Shown here: piece after piece, positions 6,427 to 11,431 of the stretch
Position numbering within the stretch: position 1 is the stretch's first letter
How the letters are laid out: each line of letters begins with the position of its first letter
Notes under the pieces: model-generated
Databases searched by the model: none
What the model was told of the DNA's origin: nothing
What the model saw: only the letters and a program-made list of their open reading frames with translations
Made by a program: the position numbers and the translations under genes
From: Sneathiella sp.
GTDB taxonomy: Bacteria > Pseudomonadota > Alphaproteobacteria > Sneathiellales > Sneathiellaceae
Reading direction: 5' to 3'
Assembly (NCBI GenBank): GCA_002732675.1
Contig: NVRR01000078.1
Location: 1 to 11,431, forward strand
DNA length: 11,431 bases

Positions 6427-6987
6427 TCAGGCGGCGCCCTGTAAATCCTGGTTCACTTTTAGCACATCAAAGCCATGGATACAGTCAGCTGATGTCGGGA
6501 CGGCCTCTTCCCGGCTCCGCCATAAACCAAACCGGCCAATTTCCCACCGGTCCGGATCAAGCAATACCATATGGGCAAAAAGACCCGGTTTACCAAGAGT
6601 ATCCTGATGCTCCTGTTTCTCCTTCTCCATCGCCTTACCCAGTGGCAGCTGCGACGGGACTTTGTCAATCGCACTCCGCAGGAAGGTCGGCTCCTCAGAG
6701 CTTGACCCGTAATCAAAGTCGACAATTTGCCAGCTTCTGACCCGCGGACGACCAAAGGTTTCTATGACGCCGCTAAAAAGATTATCAAACAAAAAATCCT
6801 GGGCGACCTGGCTGTTCTCCCAGATATAAAACGGGGCGTAGATATGATCTTCCGCGTCATAGAGATAGAATTTATGCCGCAAGCCGGGACGACCTTCGAA
6901 TAACCGGCTGCGCATTGAAACATGCTGATACACCTGTTCAACATCAAAATCCTCTGGTAATCGCACCGAATACTGCATCGCCAGCAT
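6427..6987 (-). CDS. DUF4865 family protein of unknown function
   Basis: The 186-residue protein resembles the DUF4865 family. It opens MLAMQYSVRLPEDFDVEQVY, then PGLRHKFYLYDAEDH, then YAPFYIWENSQVAQDFLFD (50-68) and FGRPRVRSWQI (78-88). The first ~95 residues suggest a small alpha/beta fold like dimeric alpha-beta barrel proteins. The second half (VPSQLPLGKAMEKEKQE, then GLFAHMVLLDPDRWEIGRFGLWRS) looks like a second related unit. No catalytic motif or signal peptide is evident, so it is probably cytoplasmic. The start is well supported: GGGAG lies 6 nt before the ATG. A candidate promoter is at 7023-7051, and the MFS gene follows after 130 nt. Function is unknown; pairing with a transporter is the only contextual clue. 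Confidence 0.75.
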   Translation of the reverse strand: MLAMQYSVRLPEDFDVEQVYQHVSMRSRLFEGRPGLRHKFYLYDAEDHIYAPFYIWENSQVAQDFLFDNLFSGVIETFGRPRVRSWQIVDFDYGSSSEEPTFLRSAIDKVPSQLPLGKAMEKEKQEHQDTLGKPGLFAHMVLLDPDRWEIGRFGLWRSREEAVPTSADCIHGFDVLKVNQDLQGAA

Positions 6988-7022
6988 AAAGATCTCCCAT
7001 AAAGAACATGAAAATTACGTAG

Positions 7023-7051
7023 AATATTTCAAAAATACGACAATAAGACAA
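7023..7051 (-). promoter_or_regulatory. Candidate promoter of the DUF4865-MFS pair
   Basis: On the minus strand TTGTCT (7046-7051) and AATATT (7023-7028) are spaced by 17 nt in an AT-rich stretch downstream of thiL. No terminator is seen after thiL, so read-through from the riboflavin operon is also possible. Confidence 0.3.
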
Positions 7052-7092
7052 GTAGTAGAATTGCATGGCTATTATGCGCGACAAGCAGGGCC

Positions 7093-8091
7093 CTAAAAAT
7101 GCTGCCATCCTGGACGGAGAAGCGGAATTTCTGCGCCGTCCTGATCAAGCACCCGCACGCCCTCGCCGCCCTCGATATGCCCAACCACGGTTAGTGTTAT
7201 GTTCGCGTCCGCAGCCAGCCCCGGAATTATATCCGCGTCGCGGGCAGGCACGGAAAAGGCCAACTCATAATCATCCCCGCCCGTCAGGATTACCGGCAAC
7301 AACAACGGATCTTGCTTTACGCACGCTATCGCGGCATCTGATAGCGGTATTTTCCTGGCGTTCACAACCGCGCCCACAGCAGACGCCTCACAGATATGAC
7401 CAATATCAGCCACCAGACCGTCAGAAATATCGGCGCAGGCCGTCGCCTTGCCGATCAGGCACTTGCCGAGCGACAGGCGCGGGGTCGGCAGATGATATCT
7501 GTCCGCAAGCCAGTCGCGATGCGCCGGATCAATTGCGTCAAGCTTCCCCTGCAACGCCAAAAGGCCAAGTGCGCCATCGCCGATGGTACCGGAGACAACA
7601 ATCAGATCCCCATGCCGGGCGCCGTTTCGGCGAAGCGCCGTGCCTTGCCCAACCTCACCAACGGCCGTCAGGGAAAGAGAAAGCGGCCCCGGCGTGCGCA
7701 CCGTATCACCGCCCAGAAGCCCAATACCATACTCAGCCTGATCCCGGGCCAGACCGTCCGCGAAAGACCGGATCCAGTCAACGGGGTGATCTATGGGCCA
7801 GAAAGTCGCCAGCAGATATCCGACAGGCGCCGCCCCCATGGCCGCCAAATCGGAAAGATTAACCCGCAAAAGCTTACGGGCAATATCCGCAGGGTCGTCA
7901 TTTTCAAGAAAATGGATGCCGGAAACCATGGCATCCTTGGTCAGAACCAGCTCCTTGCCGGATTGGCAATGGATGGTCGCGGCATCATCGGTGAGGCCAT
8001 ATGCCCCCGGCATGACCGTTGACAGCGGCGCAAAGAACCTGTCGATCAGATCGAACTCGTTCAACGGCGTCTTGTCGCCCTCAATCGTCAT
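7093..8091 (-). CDS. thiL: Thiamine-monophosphate kinase
   Basis: ThiL phosphorylates thiamine monophosphate with ATP to thiamine diphosphate, the active cofactor, in the cytoplasm. The 332-residue protein is of family length and shows the expected order of motifs: FDLIDRFFAPL near the N-terminus, the metal-binding GLTDDAA (32-38, usually GIGDDAA), TKDAMVSGIHF (51-61), KLLRVNLSDLAAMGAAP (73-89), GLLGGDTVR (124-132), the SGTIGDGALGL loop (167-177), ADISDGLVADIGHI (220-233) and GGDDYEL (271-277). Its ATG shares one base with the nusB stop (TAATG), so translation is probably coupled. It is the last gene of the rib-nusB-thiL operon. I see no intrinsic terminator after its TAG. Confidence 0.96.
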   Translation of the reverse strand: MTIEGDKTPLNEFDLIDRFFAPLSTVMPGAYGLTDDAATIHCQSGKELVLTKDAMVSGIHFLENDDPADIARKLLRVNLSDLAAMGAAPVGYLLATFWPIDHPVDWIRSFADGLARDQAEYGIGLLGGDTVRTPGPLSLSLTAVGEVGQGTALRRNGARHGDLIVVSGTIGDGALGLLALQGKLDAIDPAHRDWLADRYHLPTPRLSLGKCLIGKATACADISDGLVADIGHICEASAVGAVVNARKIPLSDAAIACVKQDPLLLPVILTGGDDYELAFSVPARDADIIPGLAADANITLTVVGHIEGGEGVRVLDQDGAEIPLLRPGWQHF

Positions 8092-8570
8092 TATTCAAAT
8101 TCGGCGGCACGGACCTGCTTGGCGATTTTATCAAGTACGCCATTGACCAGCGCCGGCTCCTTCCCCGTAAAGAAAGTGCGGGCAATCCCGACATATTCCT
8201 TGATCAATAGCTTCGCCGGCATATCGACCCGCCCCAGAAACTCATATGTCGCAGCGCGCAGCAACGCCAGCAGAACGACTTCCAGCCGATCCGGCGTGCG
8301 GCCCTTCTCCAAGGCGTCCGCGATCAGCAAATCAATCTCTTCCTGACGTTCCTTGGTGTGCAGGACAATGTCTTCGAACAGCGGCTTGTCGCTGTCTTTG
8401 AACTGATCGCCGTCCATCTCGGCACCGATGCGATGGGCAAGGAATTCATCGACGACAATCTTCGGGGACTCGGCATCATGTTCCAGCTGATACAAAGCCT
8501 GAACAGCGTTAAGCCGGGCCAGTCTGCGTCGGCTATGTTTGTCACCGCGTCGTTGTTCACGTGGGGTCAT
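8091..8570 (-). CDS. nusB: Transcription antitermination factor NusB
   Basis: NusB binds boxA RNA together with NusE (ribosomal protein S10) and supports antitermination and folding of rRNA transcripts. The 159-residue all-helical protein has the family pattern: the arginine-rich KHSRRRLARLNAVQALYQLE (11-30) at the RNA-binding N-terminus, the central LLIADALEKGRTPDRLEVVL (81-100), ATYEFLGRVDMPAKLLIKEY (107-126), and the C-terminal FFTGKEPALVNGVLDKIAKQ (133-152). It overlaps ribH by four bases (ATGA) and thiL by one. Clustering of nusB with ribH and thiL is widespread in proteobacteria and does not imply a role in vitamin synthesis. Confidence 0.96.
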   Translation of the reverse strand: MTPREQRRGDKHSRRRLARLNAVQALYQLEHDAESPKIVVDEFLAHRIGAEMDGDQFKDSDKPLFEDIVLHTKERQEEIDLLIADALEKGRTPDRLEVVLLALLRAATYEFLGRVDMPAKLLIKEYVGIARTFFTGKEPALVNGVLDKIAKQVRAAEFE

Positions 8571-9037
8571 CGAGGGAATAATCCAAAATGTTCTTTAAGG
8601 TCCAGCATGTCGAGAGCGGTTTGCGCCGCGCCCCCGCCTTTGTTCTTCTGATCTTTCAGTGCCCGCGCCCAAGCCTGATCCATATTCTCGCACGTGATTA
8701 TCCCGTTGCCGATCGCAATGCAATATTCGGTGGAGATATCCATCAGCGCCCGCGCGCTTTCTTCCGATACTGTATCATAATGCGACGTTTCGCCGCGAAC
8801 AACACAGCCAAGGGCGACATAGGCATCATAGCGCCGTCGTCCCCCCATAAATTCCATGGATTTTACGGCATAGCGGATGGCGGCGGGTATTTCCAGGCAT
8901 CCCGGAACCCGGACGACTTCGTAAACAGCATCGGCCTTATCCAGCGCCTCTTTCGCCCCGTCCAGCAAGGCATCCGAAATATCCCGGTAGAAGTCGGCCT
9001 CGACCACCAGAACATGTACTTTATCGCTCATTATCAT
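8567..9037 (-). CDS. ribH: 6,7-dimethyl-8-ribityllumazine synthase
   Basis: Lumazine synthase condenses 5-amino-6-ribitylaminouracil with 3,4-dihydroxy-2-butanone 4-phosphate, the penultimate riboflavin step. The 156-residue protein has VPGCLEIPAAIRYA (44-57), GCVVRGETSHYD (77-88) with His86 as the likely catalytic base, and ENMDQAWARA then KNKGGGAA (131-138) for phosphate and ring binding. The early ADFYRDISDALLDGA replaces the more common RFN-type start, as in alphaproteobacterial enzymes. The ATG at 9037 overlaps the ribBA stop (ATGA). A second in-frame ATG at 9031 has GGG 6 nt upstream and gives a 154-residue protein starting MSDKVHV; either is possible. Its substrates come from RibB of the upstream gene and from the RibD branch, and its product goes to RibE. 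Confidence 0.95.
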   Translation of the reverse strand: MIMSDKVHVLVVEADFYRDISDALLDGAKEALDKADAVYEVVRVPGCLEIPAAIRYAVKSMEFMGGRRRYDAYVALGCVVRGETSHYDTVSEESARALMDISTEYCIAIGNGIITCENMDQAWARALKDQKNKGGGAAQTALDMLDLKEHFGLFPR

Positions 9038-10146
9038 CCCTTTTCCTTAATCGCGACGGTTTTCGTGATCGTAAGTCCGTAGCCATCAAGCCCGACCACA
9101 TTCCGCGCCGTATTGGACAGCAAAATCATGTTCTTTATGCCAAGGTCGAGCAAAATCTGGGCACCGATACCGTAGTCCCGAAGTTCGGACGATTCCTTGA
9201 CCGGCTTGCCAAGCTTGCGCCGGACCCGATCGGAAAGTGCCATGGCCCGCGGCTCCCGGATGAGAACAACAACGCCTTTACCCGCCTGATTAATCTGCTC
9301 CATCGCAGCGTGAAGGGTATCGGGATTTTCGTCCAACTCCCCGAGGACGTCGCCGAGCAGGTTGAGCGCGTGCATCCGCACCATCACATCCTCATCTCCG
9401 GCGACATCGCCTTTGACCAGGGCCACATGTTCCGCATATTCGGGTTTGTTGGAGAAGACAATCATCTTCCAGTCGCCGCCGTATTTGCTGGAGATATCCG
9501 TCTCGATCTCACGCTCGATCAAGCTGTCATGGCGACGGCGATAAGCAATCAGGTCGGCAATGGTGCCGACTTTCAGGCTGTGAAACTGGGCGAATTTCAC
9601 CAGATCCGGCAGTCGTGCCATTGTCCCGTCGTCATTCATGATCTCGCAAATCACGCCGGCTGGCATCAATCCGGCGAGCCGTGCGATGTCGACAGCAGCC
9701 TCTGTATGGCCCGCGCGCCTGAGCACGCCGCCTTCGCGGGCGACCAGCGGGAAAACATGGCCGGGACTGACAATATCCGCGGCCTTTTTTGTCGGGTCAA
9801 TGGCAACCGAAATTGTATGGGAGCGATCCGCCGCCGAAATACCCGTGGTGACGCCTTCACGGGCTTCGATCGACACCGTGAAATTGGTTCTGAGCCGCGA
9901 CGCATTGTCCTGCGCCATCAGCGGCAAGCCAAGTTCATTGATGCGGTCTTCGGTCATGGAGAGGCATACAAGGCCACGGCCGTGTTTTGCCATGAAATTG
10001 ATGGCGTCGGGCGTCGCCATCTGCGCCGGAATGACAAGATCGCCTTCATTCTCGCGATCTTCTGCGTCCACAAGGATAAACATGCGCCCGTTTCGAGCAT
10101 CATCGATAATTTCTTCTGCTGAAGAGAGGTATTCTTTATAGGTCAT
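9034..10146 (-). CDS. ribBA: 3,4-dihydroxy-2-butanone 4-phosphate synthase with degenerate GTP cyclohydrolase II domain
   Basis: Residues 1-~205 are a complete DHBP synthase (RibB), which turns ribulose 5-phosphate into the four-carbon unit used by RibH. The acidic loop VDAEDRENEGDLVIP (26-40), TTGISAADRSHT (100-111), the SPGHVFPL segment (127-134) and VLRRAGHTEAAVD (141-153) are all intact. Residues ~215-370 follow the GTP cyclohydrolase II fold, ending SSELRDYGIGAQILLDLG (319-336) and GLDGYGLTI. However, the zinc site usually written CLTGDVFGSLRCDCG reads LNLLGDVLGELDENP (261-275), without any of the three cysteines. GTP cyclohydrolase activity is therefore unlikely, and an unlinked ribA should exist. 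Such RibB proteins with a decayed C-terminal half are common in proteobacteria. AGGTG lies 11 nt before the ATG, which overlaps the ribE stop by 4 nt. Confidence 0.93.
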   Translation of the reverse strand: MTYKEYLSSAEEIIDDARNGRMFILVDAEDRENEGDLVIPAQMATPDAINFMAKHGRGLVCLSMTEDRINELGLPLMAQDNASRLRTNFTVSIEAREGVTTGISAADRSHTISVAIDPTKKAADIVSPGHVFPLVAREGGVLRRAGHTEAAVDIARLAGLMPAGVICEIMNDDGTMARLPDLVKFAQFHSLKVGTIADLIAYRRRHDSLIEREIETDISSKYGGDWKMIVFSNKPEYAEHVALVKGDVAGDEDVMVRMHALNLLGDVLGELDENPDTLHAAMEQINQAGKGVVVLIREPRAMALSDRVRRKLGKPVKESSELRDYGIGAQILLDLGIKNMILLSNTARNVVGLDGYGLTITKTVAIKEKG

Positions 10147-10739
10147 TTTTTATTATTCACCTCTGTCATGCGGGCGACATAGCGCGCCAGCACATCTATT
10201 TCAAAATTGATGGTTTGGCCTGTTTTAAGCTCCCCAAAAGTTGTATGCGATTGTGTATGCGGAATAATATTGACCGCGAAATAATCATCGCCAACGTCAT
10301 TGACGGTAAGCGACACGCCATCGAGGGTGATTGATCCCTTAGACGCCACAAACCCGCTATAGTCTTCGGGCAGTGAAAAAACCAGTTTGGTGGAATCGCC
10401 GACGGTGACCATTTCCTTAAGCTCGACAATCGCATCCACATGGCCGGTCACCACATGACCGCCGAGTTCATCGCCGAGCTTCAAGGCCCGCTCCAGATTG
10501 ACCGGGGTGCCTTGTTTCCAGTCGCCGAGATTGGTGCAGGAGAGCGTCTCATCCGACGCATCAACGGCAAACCAGCCCTCGCCCTTGTCGACAACTGTCA
10601 GACACGGGCCCGAGCAGGCAATAGACGCGCCATACTCGATACTTGCTGTATCAAAGGAGGTCTCGATTTCAAAACGCGTATCACCGCTTTTTTTAATCCC
10701 GGCCACACGGCCGATATCGGTCACAATGCCTGTAAACAT
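10143..10739 (-). CDS. ribE: Riboflavin synthase, alpha subunit
   Basis: Riboflavin synthase dismutates two molecules of 6,7-dimethyl-8-ribityllumazine into riboflavin and the pyrimidine precursor. The 198-residue protein begins with the strictly conserved MFTGIVTDIG and consists of two tandem beta-barrel lumazine-binding repeats. The first runs from about 1 to 95 with ACSGPCLTVVD (41-51) and VNLERALKLGDELGGH (80-95). The second runs from about 96 to 190 with VVTGHVDAI, KGSITLDGVSLTVND (134-148) and NIIPHTQSHTTF. The gene starts 5 nt after the ribD stop with only a weak ribosome binding site and ends in a 4-nt overlap with ribBA. In some nomenclatures this gene is called ribC. Confidence 0.96.
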   Translation of the reverse strand: MFTGIVTDIGRVAGIKKSGDTRFEIETSFDTASIEYGASIACSGPCLTVVDKGEGWFAVDASDETLSCTNLGDWKQGTPVNLERALKLGDELGGHVVTGHVDAIVELKEMVTVGDSTKLVFSLPEDYSGFVASKGSITLDGVSLTVNDVGDDYFAVNIIPHTQSHTTFGELKTGQTINFEIDVLARYVARMTEVNNKK

Positions 10740-10744
10740 GTCAT

Positions 10745-11431
10745 TCAGTTCCGTAGAAAATAACTTTCCAACAAATCCTCGCCCAATCGACGTTCCTCGA
10801 TCAGTCGAATTTCAGGGGCATCGTCCAGCTGTTTCAGGCCAATGGATTGAAGCGCCGGAATACCGTCGCCACCAATAATCTTGTTCGCGCGAAACCACAT
10901 CAAACGATCCGCCAGTTCATCTTTTATCAAGGTTGCCAGAAGATGGGAACCTCCCTCGGCAAGTATTCTTGTTATTCCGAGCTTCGCAAATCGGGCAAGT
11001 CCGGCCCGCATATCGGGCAAGCCCGTCTCATCTGCTGCCACGTCAATGAATTTGACGCCTAGATCCTGCATTGCGTGACGCCGGTCCTTATCGTTCCCGG
11101 GGATAGTCAACACCCAAAGCGGCACGTCCATTGCCGTCTTGACCAGTTTGGACGTCAACGGCAGACGCAGCCGGGAATCAGCGACAATTCTGATCGGCGA
11201 CATTCCTTCAAGCCCCGGGATCCGGCAGGTCAGCGCCGGATCATCCGCCAATACAGTCCCGATCCCCACCATGATCGCGTCATTCTCGGCTCGCAGCATA
11301 TGGCCATATCGTCGCGACAACCTGCCGGTGATCCATTTACTGTCGCCCGTGGTCGTGGCAATCCGGCCATCCAGGCTGGTTGCCATTTTCAAGGTGATCA
11401 GCGGCCGCTTTTGGGTTTTCGTTAAGATAAA
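10745..11431 (-). CDS. ribD: Riboflavin biosynthesis protein RibD, reductase domain (partial)
   Basis: The frame is open to the right edge, so the first part of the gene, encoding the deaminase domain, is outside the window. The 228 visible residues begin in the interdomain linker (KTQKRPLITLKMATSLDGRI) and contain the whole 5-amino-6-(5-phosphoribosylamino)uracil reductase domain, which uses NADPH. Motifs are KWITG, RAENDAIMVGIGTVLADDPA, RIVADSRLRLP, GITRILAEGGSHLL, and the C-terminal IIGGDGIPALQSIGL. A TTG at 11392 and an ATG at 11386 are internal codons, not starts, because conserved linker sequence continues upstream of both. RibD catalyses two consecutive steps after GTP cyclohydrolase II. 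The gene leads the visible operon; anything upstream, such as nrdR or an FMN riboswitch, cannot be seen. Confidence 0.95.
   Translation of the reverse strand, partial: FILTKTQKRPLITLKMATSLDGRIATTTGDSKWITGRLSRRYGHMLRAENDAIMVGIGTVLADDPALTCRIPGLEGMSPIRIVADSRLRLPLTSKLVKTAMDVPLWVLTIPGNDKDRRHAMQDLGVKFIDVAADETGLPDMRAGLARFAKLGITRILAEGGSHLLATLIKDELADRLMWFRANKIIGGDGIPALQSIGLKQLDDAPEIRLIEERRLGEDLLESYFLRN

Noticed and set aside
785..7077. Shared 13-mer ATGGCTATTATGC at 785-797 and 7065-7077, each upstream of a candidate minus-strand promoter
   Set aside because: About one 13-base match is expected by chance in a window of this size counting both strands, and flanking bases do not extend the match.
7065..7862. 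Long plus-strand open frame opposite thiL (265 codons)
   Set aside because: It has low-complexity Arg/Pro/Gln-rich content typical of the antisense of a GC-biased gene, no family resemblance and no ribosome binding site; thiL on the other strand explains the region.
9310..10122. Plus-strand open frame opposite ribBA (270 codons)
   Set aside because: Its composition is an antisense shadow of ribBA, whose motifs are fully conserved on the minus strand.

Overview
The window looks chromosomal and alphaproteobacterial. The evidence is a run of housekeeping genes in an order I associate with that class: ribD-ribE-ribBA-ribH-nusB-thiL, hppA, bamE, a ubiquinol-cytochrome c chaperone and yceD (DUF177). 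Other pointers are a K+-insensitive membrane pyrophosphatase and a cytochrome bc1-type chaperone. Gene order and moderate GC would fit a Rhodospirillales-, Sneathiella- or Emcibacter-like organism, but I cannot name a genus from the sequence alone.

Layout, left to right. At 1-680 (minus) a Mu-like phage fragment is joined in frame to the chromosomal yceD gene. The resulting chimeric ORF has a YceD N-terminus and a phage DUF2730-like C-terminus, and is followed by a partial small phage gene that runs off the left edge. At 855-1391 (minus) is the ubiquinol-cytochrome c chaperone. Divergent from it at 1558-2004 (plus) is the lipoprotein gene bamE, which ends at a strong bidirectional terminator shared with the convergent hppA (2091-4196, minus). 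A 350-nt control region separates hppA from the divergent soluble pyrophosphatase gene ppa (4547-5080, plus). Next come an MFS transporter (5103-6296, minus) and a DUF4865 gene (6427-6987, minus). The right third (7093-11431, minus) is a tight operon: partial ribD, ribE, ribBA, ribH, nusB, thiL. In transcription order ribD and ribE are 5 nt apart, the next three junctions are 4-nt ATGA overlaps, and nusB/thiL share one base in TAATG.

The genes form functional groups. RibD, RibB(A), RibH and RibE cover most of riboflavin synthesis, but the GTP cyclohydrolase II half of RibBA lacks the zinc cysteines, so that first step must be supplied elsewhere. ThiL makes thiamine diphosphate and NusB acts in rRNA antitermination. 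HppA and Ppa both hydrolyse pyrophosphate, one conserving the energy as a proton gradient and the other releasing it as heat. BamE serves outer-membrane protein assembly and the chaperone serves respiratory complex III.

The points most worth a second look are the host-phage chimeric ORF at the left edge and the apparent attenuator-like leader of hppA. I found no CRISPR array, tRNA, rRNA or insertion sequence.
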